This document shows, one piece after another, positions 1-7,900 of a stretch of 49,212 nt of DNA; positions within the stretch are counted from its first letter, which is position 1; every line of letters begins with the position of its first letter. The stretch is from Anaeroplasma bactoclasticum (GTDB lineage: Bacteria; Bacillota_I; Bacilli_A; ML615J-28; CAG-313). The stretch spans positions 1 through 49,212 of the forward strand of contig JAMPAL010000009.1 in the NCBI GenBank assembly GCA_023667245.1, given 5' to 3'. Under the pieces are notes generated by a model, which saw only the letters and a program-made list of their open reading frames with translations, did no database searches and was not told where the DNA came from. A program made the position numbers and the translations under genes.

Positions 1-2
1 TC

Positions 3-92
3 AAAGGATGTAAGAAAGCAAATGCAATGACACTGATCATAAGTATACTCACGCTTGCAACAACCTTGATGATATTCAGAAAGAAAAGATAA
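3..92 (+). CDS. C-terminal fragment of a surface protein with a membrane-anchor tail (partial)
   Basis: An open frame enters from the left edge and gives 29 residues before a TAA stop. The tail has the layout of a C-terminal sorting or anchor signal: a Gly-Cys pair (KGCKK), about 18 hydrophobic residues (MTLIISILTLATTLMIF) and a basic end (RKKR). This glycine-cysteine plus transmembrane plus basic-cluster layout is common at the end of exported proteins in low-GC Bacillota and Mollicutes relatives. It differs from LPXTG tails. The body of the protein lies outside the window, so its function cannot be given. A clear terminator follows 17 bases after the stop, which supports this as a real gene end. 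Confidence 0.6.
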   Translation, partial: KGCKKANAMTLIISILTLATTLMIFRKKR

Positions 93-108
93 AACAATTC
101 AAATCAGA

Positions 109-145
109 AAATAGTTATCCTAAGGGGTAACTATTTTTAATTTTT
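109..145 (+). terminator. Rho-independent terminator of the left-edge gene
   Basis: Twelve-base arms (109-120 and 125-136, one G-U pair) enclose a four-base loop and are followed by a T-rich run. It closes the partial gene that ends at 92. Confidence 0.85.
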
Positions 146-234
146 AGTCTATAATCAGCAGAAAAAGATATTTTTTGCAATTTGTCAGTTTTTGTTGAAC
201 ATTTTTTCAATCAAATAATGTTATGTTAAACTAC

Positions 235-263
235 TTGAAAAAATTTTTGCGATGTGTTATAAT
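235..263 (+). promoter_or_regulatory. Sigma-A promoter of ackA
   Basis: TTGAAA at 235-240 and TATAAT at 258-263 are separated by 17 bases, and a TGT triplet directly before the -10 gives an extended -10 (TGn). The acetate kinase start lies 36 bases downstream, with GGAGG at 288-292. Confidence 0.85.
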
Positions 264-299
264 AAATAAGCATAGAAAATTAACGTTGGAGGCAAATAT

Positions 300-1493
300 A
301 TGTTTAAAATTATGTCAGTAAATGCTGGTAGTTCATCTTTAAAGTTTAAATTATTAGAGATGCCTGAAGAAAAAGTTATTACAGAAGGAATATTTGAAAA
401 AATTGGTCTCGATGATCCTCATTTTAAAATAAAATACAATGATCAAAAAGAGGAATTTGACGTTAACATTCAAAATCATCAAGAAGCAGTAGAGATGCTT
501 TTAAATATATTAATTGAAAAAAAGATTGTTTCAAAATTAGAAGATATATCAGGAGTAGGACACCGTATCCTACATTGTGGGGAGCATTTTAGCGATTCCG
601 TATTGATGACAAAGGAATCTATTGAAAAAGTTGCATCAGTAAATGATTTAGGTCCTCTGCATAATCCTGCGAATTTGATGGGAGTAAATGCATTTATGCA
701 AGTACTTCCAGGTGTGCCTAATGTAGGTGTTTTTGATACCTCTTTCCATTTGACAATGGATAAGGAAGCATATATGTATGCAGTACCTTATGAATGGTAT
801 GAAAAGTATGGAATTAGAAAATATGGATTTCATGGTACATCACATAAGTTTGTATCACAAGAAGCAGCAGCTTTTTTGGGTAAACCAATTGAAGAACTTC
901 GTTTAATTACGTGTCATATGGGAAATGGTGTGAGTTTAGCAGCAGTAAAATATGGAAAATGTGTGGATACAACAATGGGGCTTACGCCATTAGATGGAAC
1001 GCCAATGGGAACACGCTCTGGTACAATTGATCCAGCAATTGTGGATTTTATTTGTAGAAAAGAGGGAAAAACTTCCGAGGAAGTCAATACAATTTTAAAT
1101 AAGAAATCAGGATATTTAGGCATTTCTGGTGTATCAAGCGACTCAAGAGATTTAAGAGCTGTTCAACATGAGAATCCAAGAGCAGACTTAGTTCTTCGTA
1201 TGCAAGAAAAGAAAGTAGCCGATTATATTGGTAGTTATTTTGTATATATGGGTGGCGCTGATGCAATTATTTTTACTGCAGGTATTGGCGAAAATTCACC
1301 TGAAACAAGAGAAAATATTTGCTTAAGATTAAAAGAAGCATTAGGTGTTGATATTGATGCCACATTCAATCAAGTAAGAGGAGAAAATGCGTTGATTTCT
1401 ACACCACAATCTAAAATTAAAGTTTTAGTTATTCCAACAAATGAGGAATTAATGATTGCTCGTGATGTAATGAGAATTGGAAATATAAAGTAA
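300..1493 (+). CDS. ackA: Acetate kinase
   Basis: This cytoplasmic enzyme interconverts acetate plus ATP and acetyl phosphate plus ADP, which is the ATP-yielding end step of acetate fermentation. The 397-residue length is normal for the family. The N-terminus shows the signature VNAGSSSLKFKL. Other family blocks are GHRILHCGE, FDTSFH, the YGFHGTSHK loop, HMGNGVS, the substrate segment MGTRSGTIDP and the C-terminal FTAGIGENS nucleotide motif. GGAGG ends 7 bases before the ATG. It has its own promoter, and the next gene (ftsZ) has another, so it is probably monocistronic. No phosphotransacetylase gene is visible nearby. Confidence 0.97.
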   Translation: MFKIMSVNAGSSSLKFKLLEMPEEKVITEGIFEKIGLDDPHFKIKYNDQKEEFDVNIQNHQEAVEMLLNILIEKKIVSKLEDISGVGHRILHCGEHFSDSVLMTKESIEKVASVNDLGPLHNPANLMGVNAFMQVLPGVPNVGVFDTSFHLTMDKEAYMYAVPYEWYEKYGIRKYGFHGTSHKFVSQEAAAFLGKPIEELRLITCHMGNGVSLAAVKYGKCVDTTMGLTPLDGTPMGTRSGTIDPAIVDFICRKEGKTSEEVNTILNKKSGYLGISGVSSDSRDLRAVQHENPRADLVLRMQEKKVADYIGSYFVYMGGADAIIFTAGIGENSPETRENICLRLKEALGVDIDATFNQVRGENALISTPQSKIKVLVIPTNEELMIARDVMRIGNIK

Positions 1494-1497
1494 ATAG

Positions 1498-1526
1498 TTG
1501 AATTAATCAAGAAATTGTGCTATAAT
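1498..1526 (+). promoter_or_regulatory. Sigma-A promoter of ftsZ
   Basis: TTGAAT at 1498-1503 and TATAAT at 1521-1526 have a 17-base spacer, and TGC before the -10 gives an extended -10. The promoter begins 5 bases after the ackA stop codon, so ftsZ has its own transcript start. Confidence 0.8.
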
Positions 1527-1548
1527 AACGGCACAAAAGGAGGAATTT

Positions 1549-2667
1549 ATGATGAATCATGCCCAGGATATGCTTTCAGCAAAACCAGTTTTAAAGGTAA
1601 TTGGTGTAGGTGGCGGTGGTGGAAATGCCGTAAACCGAATGATTGATAATGATGTAACAGGCGTAGAATATATATCTATTAATACAGACTGCCAAGTTTT
1701 GCGTTTATCTAAGGCTGAACACAAAATTCCAATCGGGACAGAGCTGACAAAAGGACTTGGAGCTGGTGCCAATCCTGATGTAGGTAGACGTGCCGCAGAA
1801 GAGTCAGAAGCAGAAATTAGAGAAATCTTAGAAAATACGGATTTGGTATTTATTACTGCAGGTATGGGTGGAGGTACTGGTACAGGTGCTGCCCCTGTTA
1901 TTGCTAGATATGCAAAAGAGGCTGGATGTGTTGTAGTAGGAATTGTAACTAAACCATTTAGTTTTGAGGGAAAAAGAAGAATGCAACAAGCCTTGACTGG
2001 TATTGAGCAAATGCGTCCTTATGTAGATACATTGGTTGTGGTACCAAACGATAAATTATTAGAAATTATTGGTACCAATACAACTTATTTAGAAGCATTT
2101 AGTGAAGCAGATGAAGTGCTTCGTCGTGGTGTACAAGGTATATCAGAAATGATTACATTACCAGGATTGGTAAATGTTGACTTTGCGGACGTTAAAGCAG
2201 TTTTATTTGGTAAGGGTACAGCATTAATGGGTATTGGTAAGGCTAGTGGACCCAATCGTGCTATTACAGCTGCTCGTCAAGCCATTAGTAGCCCTTTATT
2301 AGAAGTAGATATCAATGGCGCAACGGATGCCATTATTCAAATTACAAGTGATCCAGATATTACGATGAAGGAAGTACAAGAAATTGTGTCTGAAATTCGT
2401 AATGCATCATCTACTGAAATTGATATTATTTATGGTACAGGATTTAATTTAGAGCTTAATGGTGAGGTAATTGTTACAGTTATTGCTACAGGATTTGACT
2501 CTACTGCAAAAGCCAATGAAAACATAAAACCACAACAACCTCAATATGAGTCACCAAGAGTAGTACCAACAGAAGCACCGAGAACACCTTATGTAGGAAC
2601 GGGTACAACTAAAGAAACGCCAAAGGAAACAAAAGTACCAAGTTGGCTTCAAAACCGTTTTAAATAA
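1549..2667 (+). CDS. ftsZ: Cell division protein FtsZ
   Basis: This is the tubulin-like GTPase that polymerises into the division ring. The 372-residue protein begins its GTPase core with [13 protein letters not shown] (about residues 18-31). It carries the tubulin signature [10 protein letters not shown] near residues 107-116, the [11 protein letters not shown] segment and the T7-region NVDFADVK. A Pro/Thr/Glu-rich linker follows, ending in the C-terminal peptide [10 protein letters not shown], the docking site for FtsA or SepF. AAGGAGG at 1537-1543 serves either ATG 1549 (spacer 5) or ATG 1552 (spacer 8). The second is equally likely and would remove only one Met. Unusually, no ftsA, ftsQ or mur gene is beside it, so it sits outside a division and cell-wall cluster. 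Confidence 0.97.
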   Translation: MMNHAQDMLSAKPVLKVIGVGGGGGNAVNRMIDNDVTGVEYISINTDCQVLRLSKAEHKIPIGTELTKGLGAGANPDVGRRAAEESEAEIREILENTDLVFITAGMGGGTGTGAAPVIARYAKEAGCVVVGIVTKPFSFEGKRRMQQALTGIEQMRPYVDTLVVVPNDKLLEIIGTNTTYLEAFSEADEVLRRGVQGISEMITLPGLVNVDFADVKAVLFGKGTALMGIGKASGPNRAITAARQAISSPLLEVDINGATDAIIQITSDPDITMKEVQEIVSEIRNASSTEIDIIYGTGFNLELNGEVIVTVIATGFDSTAKANENIKPQQPQYESPRVVPTEAPRTPYVGTGTTKETPKETKVPSWLQNRFK

Positions 2668-2685
2668 AGCAAAATTGAGAATGAA

Positions 2686-2720
2686 GATGTAAATGCAGAA
2701 GTGTTTACATCTTTTTATTT
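2686..2720 (+). terminator. Terminator after ftsZ
   Basis: GATGTAAA (2686-2693) pairs with TTTACATC (2704-2711), followed by TTTTTATTT. It overlaps an upstream in-frame GTG at 2701, which argues against that codon as the start of the next gene. Confidence 0.85.
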
Positions 2721-2751
2721 GATATATTTGTCAAACAAAGGAGAAATAATC

Positions 2752-3657
2752 ATGAAAACGAGTAGATTATTTGAAATGATATATATATTGCTGGAAAAAC
2801 CAATCGTTACAACAGTAGAACTAGCTAAACACTTTGAGGTTTCAGAGCGAACCATTATGCGTGATTTAGATGTATTACTCACCGCGGGTATCCCTGTTCA
2901 AACCATTCGTGGTCAAAATGGCGGTGTTTTTTTACCGAGTGATTACGTGTTAAATAAAACCCATTTAACAGAAGAAGAACAAAGTCATATTCTTTTTGCT
3001 TTGCAAAGTATAGTCTCTACCCAAAATATAGATTTGGATGAAACCCTTTCTAAATTAGCATCATTATTTCAAAAGCCTAGAACCAATTGGATTGAGATTG
3101 ATTTTTCAAGATGGGGGAATGCATTATCTGACCAGACGAAATTTAATGTTGTAAAAGAGGCTATTTTAAAGCATCTCACGCTCTCTTTTTCATATGTAAG
3201 TTCTTATGGACAAACTACAGATCGTAGGGTATACCCTTTAAAATTTGTATTAAAATCAAATGCTTGGTATGTACAAGCCTATTGTTTATCTAAGAAAGAT
3301 TATCGCATTTTTAAACTAAACAGAATGATAGATGTTGAAATTCTTTCTGTATCATTTGATGAATCAAGATATATAGCGCCTCCTCTGGATAGTCAAGAAC
3401 AGCATACGCATTTGATTCATCTTCAATTGTGGGTTTCAAAACACCTTGCATACCGAGTTTATGATGAATTTGACTTGAGTTGTATTCGTGAAGATGAAGA
3501 AAAAAATTTAATTGTCGAAATAGATTTACCTCATGATGCATGGATTTATGGATATTTGCTCACCTTTGGGGAGGGATTACGAGTACTAGAACCAAAGTGC
3601 ATTCAAGATGAGTTGTTAAGACAAGTAGAAAAAATTCAATCTTTTTATAAAATATGA
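2752..3657 (+). CDS. WYL-domain transcriptional regulator (YafY/DeoR type)
   Basis: A DNA-binding regulator of the HTH_11 plus WYL family. The N-terminal winged helix (about residues 1-60) includes TTVELAKHFEVSERTIMRDLDVLLTAGIPV and an IRGQNGGVFL wing. The WYL-like sensor region follows from about residue 130 (LSFSYVSSYGQTTDRRVYPLKFVLKSNAWYVQAYC), with a C-terminal WCX-like segment. I start it at ATG 2752 (301 residues) because AAAGGAG lies 8 bases upstream. An upstream GTG at 2701 lies inside the ftsZ terminator. It is followed by a candidate operator and a GyrI-like operon. WYL regulators often sit beside such genes and sense small ligands, so it may control that operon. The ligand is unknown. 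Confidence 0.88.
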   Translation: MKTSRLFEMIYILLEKPIVTTVELAKHFEVSERTIMRDLDVLLTAGIPVQTIRGQNGGVFLPSDYVLNKTHLTEEEQSHILFALQSIVSTQNIDLDETLSKLASLFQKPRTNWIEIDFSRWGNALSDQTKFNVVKEAILKHLTLSFSYVSSYGQTTDRRVYPLKFVLKSNAWYVQAYCLSKKDYRIFKLNRMIDVEILSVSFDESRYIAPPLDSQEQHTHLIHLQLWVSKHLAYRVYDEFDLSCIREDEEKNLIVEIDLPHDAWIYGYLLTFGEGLRVLEPKCIQDELLRQVEKIQSFYKI

Positions 3658-3688
3658 CATAATGTTGTCATATTTGTTATGGTATAAT
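3650..3688 (+). promoter_or_regulatory. Inverted repeat operator overlapping an extended -10 promoter
   Basis: AAATATGACA (3650-3659) and TGTCATATTT (3666-3675) form a 10-base perfect inverted repeat with a 6-base centre. Seven bases further on is TATAAT (3683-3688), preceded by TGG, an extended -10. The repeat covers the -35 region, a common repressor position. The regulator encoded just upstream is the obvious candidate ligand-responsive binder, which is inference. Confidence 0.6.
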
Positions 3689-3707
3689 AGAAGAAGGAGG
3701 TATCATT

Positions 3708-4238
3708 ATGGCAAGACCAACTAACAAAGAAGAATTATTAGCAGTAGCAAAGTCAAACTTCCTTCGGTTATATCGTTTTGTTGATCAAATGAGTGAAGAA
3801 GAGAAATGTGCAACCTTTGTTTTTGAAGATAGGGATAGGAGCGTAAAAGACGTTTTCATTCATCTATATGAATGGCATATGTTATGTATCAAATGGTTAG
3901 ATATCAATATGCATCAAATGAGATGTTCTTTTTTACCTTATCCATATAACTGGAAAACATACCCAAAAATGAATATTGACTTTGTTGAAAAACATCAACA
4001 GACATCATACGAACAAGCTTACCAGATGCTAAAACAAAGTCATAATCAAGTGATTGAATGGATTGAACATCTCAGTCAAGAAGAACTATTTACAAAAAAG
4101 TATTACGACTGGACAGGAACCACTAATATTGGGAGCTATTGTATCTCAGTAACATCGGCGCATTATGAATGGGCTATGAAAAAATTGAAAAAACATATCA
4201 AAACATATAATGAAATGCAACAAGGAGGAAAGAAGTGA
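3708..4238 (+). CDS. ClbS/DfsB family four-helix-bundle protein
   Basis: A 176-residue cytoplasmic protein that matches the ClbS/DfsB (DUF1706) family by its opening MARPTNKEELL, the LIDxxxEEE-like segment (FVDQMSEEEK), the DVFIHLYEWHMLCIKWL helix, the YNWKTYPKMN loop and the C-terminal SAHYEWAMKKLKKH. Known members include the colibactin self-protection protein ClbS, and most others are uncharacterised DinB-like folds. It is the first gene of a three-gene operon and its stop overlaps the start of the next gene. A GAAGGAGG ribosome site precedes it. A protective or small-molecule-handling role is plausible but unproven. Confidence 0.8.
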   Translation: MARPTNKEELLAVAKSNFLRLYRFVDQMSEEEKCATFVFEDRDRSVKDVFIHLYEWHMLCIKWLDINMHQMRCSFLPYPYNWKTYPKMNIDFVEKHQQTSYEQAYQMLKQSHNQVIEWIEHLSQEELFTKKYYDWTGTTNIGSYCISVTSAHYEWAMKKLKKHIKTYNEMQQGGKK

Positions 4239-4690
4239 TGAGTTATAGATTAGAAAGTGTGAGTATTAAAATCAGTAACGCTTTAGAGGGGATAGAACAA
4301 ATAAATGCATTATGGCAAGATATATCTAGTGGCAAATTACCCCTTCTATTTGATAATGAGAAAAAAATACAGAAAAAAATATTACCAATTGCCAAATATT
4401 ATCACTATGAATCTAATACATCAGAGCAGTATGAACTGACCATTATGGGAGTAAGAAATGATTTTTTTCAGACCATAGAAGAACAAGTCCGAAAAGGATC
4501 TTATATAAGAATAGATGAAAGTGGTGAAGATATAGTTGAAGCCACACAAAAAGCTTGGCAATTGGTCTGGTTATACCAACAAGAGAATAGAATCCATCGG
4601 GCATTTCTAGAGGATTTTGAATGGGGCATACCAGGTGCTTATACCGAGGATAAAAAGGCACGTTGTTATTTATATATATCAGTGAAGTAG
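4238..4690 (+). CDS. Small GyrI-like/effector-binding domain protein (tentative)
   Basis: This 150-residue protein has no catalytic motif that I recognise. The alternating strands and helices (YRLESVSIKIS, YELTIMGVRNDFF, GSYIRIDESG, ARCYLYISVK) resemble the AraC-type effector-binding or GyrI-like fold, and the C-terminal YLYISVK fits the last strand of that fold. AAGGAGG at 4222-4228 places the start at ATG 4238 (a 9-base spacer). An overlapping GTG at 4235 is less likely. It overlaps the stop codon of the ClbS-like gene and is followed by a clear GyrI-like gene, which supports a shared small-molecule role. The family call is moderate to weak. Confidence 0.6.
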   Translation: MSYRLESVSIKISNALEGIEQINALWQDISSGKLPLLFDNEKKIQKKILPIAKYYHYESNTSEQYELTIMGVRNDFFQTIEEQVRKGSYIRIDESGEDIVEATQKAWQLVWLYQQENRIHRAFLEDFEWGIPGAYTEDKKARCYLYISVK

Positions 4691-4705
4691 CAGAAGGAAA
4701 TATAT

Positions 4706-5347
4706 ATGGCATTTGATTATAAAAAAGAGTATAAAGCATTTTATGCGCCTAAAACTAATCCTACTATAGTGGAGATACCTCGTATGAATTATATAGTAGT
4801 TAGAGGAAAGGGAAATCCCAATAATGAAAACAGTGAGTATAAACAATCGGTTGGTCTATTATATGCAATAGCATACACCATTAAAATGAGTAAATTGGGG
4901 AGTCGTTTGATTGAAGGATATTTTGATTATGTTATCCCTCCACTAGAAGGACTATGGTGGCAAGAAGGAAAAATAGGTATAGATTATCAGGAAAAAGAAA
5001 CATTCCGTTTTATTTCAATGATACGTTTACCTGACTTTGTGACGAAAGCGGACTTTGAATGGGCCATTCAAGAAGCAACTAGGAAGAAAAAGATGAATTT
5101 TTCAAAGGTAGAATTCTTTTGTTATGAGGAGGGCATATGCGTACAATGTATGCATATAGGTAGCTATGATGATGAGCCAATAACTATTAGAAATTTACAC
5201 CAATATATAGAAAAAGAAGGGTATGAAGTGGATTTTGAATCCAGGTATTATCATGAAATTTATTTAAGCGACCCAAGAAAATGCAATATAGGCAAATGGA
5301 AAACGGTAATTCGAATACCGATTCGCATCAAAAAGTTTGAATCATAG
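4706..5347 (+). CDS. GyrI-like small-molecule-binding protein
   Basis: A 213-residue stand-alone effector-binding protein of the GyrI-like family (COG4978/COG4832 type). Recognisable blocks are MAFDYKKEYKAFYAPK, IPRMNYIVVRGKGNPN, the long EGYFDYVIPPLEGLWW segment, SMIRLPDFVTKADFEWA, CVQCMHIGSYDDEP and the terminal RYYHEIYLSDPRK. Such proteins fold into two tandem SHS2-like modules and bind or turn over hydrophobic small molecules. Some members hydrolyse cyclopropanoid natural products. It is the last gene of the operon that starts at 3708, with a strong terminator right after it. Together with the ClbS-like protein this suggests a chemical-defence or detoxification unit, which is inference. 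Confidence 0.85.
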   Translation: MAFDYKKEYKAFYAPKTNPTIVEIPRMNYIVVRGKGNPNNENSEYKQSVGLLYAIAYTIKMSKLGSRLIEGYFDYVIPPLEGLWWQEGKIGIDYQEKETFRFISMIRLPDFVTKADFEWAIQEATRKKKMNFSKVEFFCYEEGICVQCMHIGSYDDEPITIRNLHQYIEKEGYEVDFESRYYHEIYLSDPRKCNIGKWKTVIRIPIRIKKFES

Positions 5348-5383
5348 AAAAAGAAAGAGAAAATAAAAATCTCTTTCTTTTTT
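5348..5383 (+). terminator. Terminator of the ClbS/GyrI operon
   Basis: A 13-base perfect stem (AAAAAGAAAGAGA with TCTCTTTCTTTTT) and a 9-base A-rich loop end in a T run directly after the stop codon. Confidence 0.9.
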
Positions 5384-5450
5384 AAATTTTATATGTATAA
5401 AATGATATAAGAGGTGTGAATAAAACGCATAGATAGTAAGTGTCAATTGA

Positions 5451-5479
5451 TTGATTTTAATTTGCAAATATGATAAAAT
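5451..5479 (+). promoter_or_regulatory. Probable sigma-A promoter of pckA
   Basis: TTGATT (5451-5456), a 17-base spacer and TAAAAT (5474-5479) with TGA just before it (extended -10). The pckA ATG lies about 78 bases downstream, leaving a leader of roughly 70 bases. Confidence 0.5.
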
Positions 5480-5557
5480 AATTAAGATTTGAGAAAAATA
5501 TTATAGATGATTCAAAAAATAATATTTTCAAGAAAATACAAGGAGGAGATTAAAAAA

Positions 5558-7150
5558 ATGGAAACATACGGAATCGAAAAACTAGGTATAATTAGTCCTA
5601 AAGCAGTTTATCGTAATTTAACACCTGCACAATTGACAGAAGCTGCTTTACGTCGTGGTGAAGGTACACTTTCAAACACTGGTGCTTTAGTTGTTACAAC
5701 TGGAAAGTACACTGGTCGTTCTCCTAAGGATAAATTCATTGTGGATACTGAAGGCGTTCATAATGAAATTGCGTGGGGAAGTGTTAACCGTCCAATTTCT
5801 AGAGAAAAATTTGATGCAATTAAAGGAAAAGTTGCAGCATATTTGCAAGGTCGTGAAGTATTTATTTTTGATGGCTTTGCAGGAGCTGATAAAAAATACA
5901 CACAAAAATTCAGAATTATTAATGAACTCGCTAGTCAAAATATGTTCATTCATCAATTATTGATTCGCCCTACAGCTGAAGAATTGGCTGTATATGGTGA
6001 TCCTGATTACACCATTTTATGTGCACCTGGGTTTAAATGCGATCCAGTTGTAGATGGTGTTAATAGTGAAGCTGCTATTATGATTGACTATGAAGCACAT
6101 ATGATTGTTATTTGTGGTTCTCAATATGCTGGTGAAATCAAAAAGAGCGTATTCTCTACAATGAATTATGTTTTAACAAAAATGAATGTATTACCAATGC
6201 ATTGTTCAGCAAATATGGATCCTGAAACTGAAGAAACTGCAGTGTTCTTTGGATTATCTGGAACAGGTAAAACTACTCTTTCTGCTGACCCAGCTAGAAA
6301 ATTAATTGGTGATGATGAACATGGATGGTCACCTGATGGTGTATTTAACATTGAAGGTGGATGTTATGCAAAATGTATTAACCTTTCTGCTGAAAACGAA
6401 CCTGATATTTACAATGCGATTAAATTTGGTTCCTTAGTAGAAAACGTTGTTATGAACCCTGAAACTCGTGAATTTGATTTCTATGATGGAAGTTTAACTG
6501 AAAATACACGTGTAGGTTATCCAGTTAATTATATCAATAATGCTCAAATTCCAGGAGTTGGCGGTATTCCTAAAGTTGTTATTTTCTTAACAGCTGATGC
6601 ATTTGGTGTTCTTCCTCCAATTAGCCGTTTAGATAAAAATGCTGCAATGTATCATTTTGTAACAGGATTTACTTCAAAACTTGCAGGAACAGAACGTGGT
6701 GTTACTGAACCACAACCAACTTTCTCTACACTATTTGGTGAACCATTTATGCCAATGGATCCATCTGTTTATGCAGAAATGTTAGGTGAAAAACTTGAAA
6801 AATATGGTACAAAGGTGTATTTAGTGAATACAGGTTGGGCAGGAGGCTCTGCAGCTTCTGGTGCAAAACGTATGAAACTTTCTTATACTCGTGCAATGGT
6901 TACAGCCGCATTAAATGGATCTTTTGATAATGTAGAATTCAAACATCATGATGTATTTAATGTAGATTATCCAGTAAGTTGTCCTAACGTTCCAAACGAA
7001 ATGTTAGATGCACGTGGCATGTGGCAAGACAAAGCTGCATATGATGAACAAGCCAATAAACTTGCACAAATGTTCAATGATAACTTTGCTAAAAAGTACC
7101 CTAATATGCCAAACGAAATTGTAAATGCTGGACCTAAACCAGTAAAATAA
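5558..7150 (+). CDS. pckA: Phosphoenolpyruvate carboxykinase (ATP)
   Basis: This cytoplasmic enzyme interconverts oxaloacetate plus ATP and PEP plus CO2 plus ADP. The 530-residue product fits the ATP-dependent family. It shows the substrate region TGRSPKDKF, the PEPCK signature FFGLSGTGKTTLSADP (P-loop, about residues 229-244), the metal-binding IGDDEHGW and the adenine-side TGWAGG. AAGGAGGAG ends about 10 bases before ATG 5558, and the protein then begins METYGIEKLG as in relatives. An earlier ATG at 5507 has no ribosome site and is rejected. Its oxaloacetate substrate is shared with the decarboxylase operon at 22181-25838. In anaerobes the enzyme often runs in the ATP-forming carboxylating direction, which is an inference here. 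Confidence 0.97.
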   Translation: METYGIEKLGIISPKAVYRNLTPAQLTEAALRRGEGTLSNTGALVVTTGKYTGRSPKDKFIVDTEGVHNEIAWGSVNRPISREKFDAIKGKVAAYLQGREVFIFDGFAGADKKYTQKFRIINELASQNMFIHQLLIRPTAEELAVYGDPDYTILCAPGFKCDPVVDGVNSEAAIMIDYEAHMIVICGSQYAGEIKKSVFSTMNYVLTKMNVLPMHCSANMDPETEETAVFFGLSGTGKTTLSADPARKLIGDDEHGWSPDGVFNIEGGCYAKCINLSAENEPDIYNAIKFGSLVENVVMNPETREFDFYDGSLTENTRVGYPVNYINNAQIPGVGGIPKVVIFLTADAFGVLPPISRLDKNAAMYHFVTGFTSKLAGTERGVTEPQPTFSTLFGEPFMPMDPSVYAEMLGEKLEKYGTKVYLVNTGWAGGSAASGAKRMKLSYTRAMVTAALNGSFDNVEFKHHDVFNVDYPVSCPNVPNEMLDARGMWQDKAAYDEQANKLAQMFNDNFAKKYPNMPNEIVNAGPKPVK

Positions 7151-7159
7151 GAATCAAAC

Positions 7160-7191
7160 AAAAAGATTACAGGTCACTGTAATCTTTTTTT
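7160..7191. terminator. Bidirectional terminator between pckA and the DUF975 gene
   Basis: AAAAAGATTACAG and CTGTAATCTTTTT form a perfect stem with a GTCA loop. T runs occur on both strands, so it can serve pckA on the plus strand and the convergent gene ending at 7201. Confidence 0.92.
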
Positions 7192-7200
7192 GACTTTAAA

Positions 7201-7773
7201 TTATTGATTTTGTTGTGCTTTTAATTGTTCGTAAAAATTGGCTTGAGCAGTCATCATATATGGTCCAACATAAACCATATAAAGAATACCAAATGTAAGA
7301 ACTGAAAGCAATAACCAACCAATGAAACTAAGGTATAAGCAGAATAATTCCCATTTATGTCCTTGCATCATTTTTTTACTTTGAGTAATAGCATCATTGG
7401 CATCAATATCAGGATTATCATAAATGATATAAGGTGCCATACTATAACTTAATGCTTTGATAATACCTGGTATGATAAATAATAAACTCCATAAGAAAAT
7501 ATAAATAGAACTCAATAAGTAATACAAAAAATTTCGAACAAAGTTATTAAATCCTGAAAACATATCATTAAAGTCATTATTTTGTTTTCTCACAAGATGA
7601 ACAAAATAGGTAGTTAATCCAATCATCATAGGACCACCAATCAATATGGCGCCAACGAAAGTAAAGGAAACCGCACCTAGAATCACCATAGTCAGTATAT
7701 ATACGCCGATTGTCAGCCCCCAGTTTCCATTTAATTGTGCCTTGGCACTTTTTTTGATTTCAGATATATGCAT
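7201..7773 (-). CDS. DUF975 family integral membrane protein
   Basis: A 190-residue membrane protein with the DUF975 start (ISEIKKSAKAQLNGNWG) followed by hydrophobic helices and the characteristic middle FNNFVRNFLYYLLSSIYIFLWSLLFIIPGIIKALSYSMAPYII. The family segment DAITQSKKMMQGHKWELF follows. Four to five transmembrane helices are visible. The biochemical role of this family is unknown. On the minus strand AAAGGAG lies 8 bases before the ATG. It is transcribed away from spoIIGA, and the two genes share a symmetrical intergenic region. Confidence 0.85.
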   Translation of the reverse strand: MHISEIKKSAKAQLNGNWGLTIGVYILTMVILGAVSFTFVGAILIGGPMMIGLTTYFVHLVRKQNNDFNDMFSGFNNFVRNFLYYLLSSIYIFLWSLLFIIPGIIKALSYSMAPYIIYDNPDIDANDAITQSKKMMQGHKWELFCLYLSFIGWLLLSVLTFGILYMVYVGPYMMTAQANFYEQLKAQQNQ

Positions 7774-7848
7774 CTCATCATCTCCTTTCTATAGTATTAT
7801 TGCATAATTTTGGCAAAAAGTCAATATCTTTTCAACATTTTTCCTAGA

Positions 7849-7883
7849 ATTATACAAAAAAAACAATTCTTCTTTTGTATAAT
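7849..7883. promoter_or_regulatory. Symmetrical inverted repeat carrying a -10 on each strand
   Basis: ATTATACAAAA (7849-7859) is an exact inverted copy of TTTTGTATAAT (7873-7883), with 13 bases between. Each arm contains TATAAT facing its own gene: the DUF975 gene on the minus strand and spoIIGA on the plus strand. No good -35 is visible at 17 bases for either. This fits activator-dependent or mutually exclusive divergent promoters, which is inference. Confidence 0.5.
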
Positions 7884-7900
7884 AGATAGAGGTGGTATAA

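Noticed and set aside
2701-2751. N-terminal extension of the WYL regulator from GTG 2701
   Set aside because: It overlaps the ftsZ terminator and would place a hydrophobic stretch before the HTH. ATG 2752 has a proper ribosome site.
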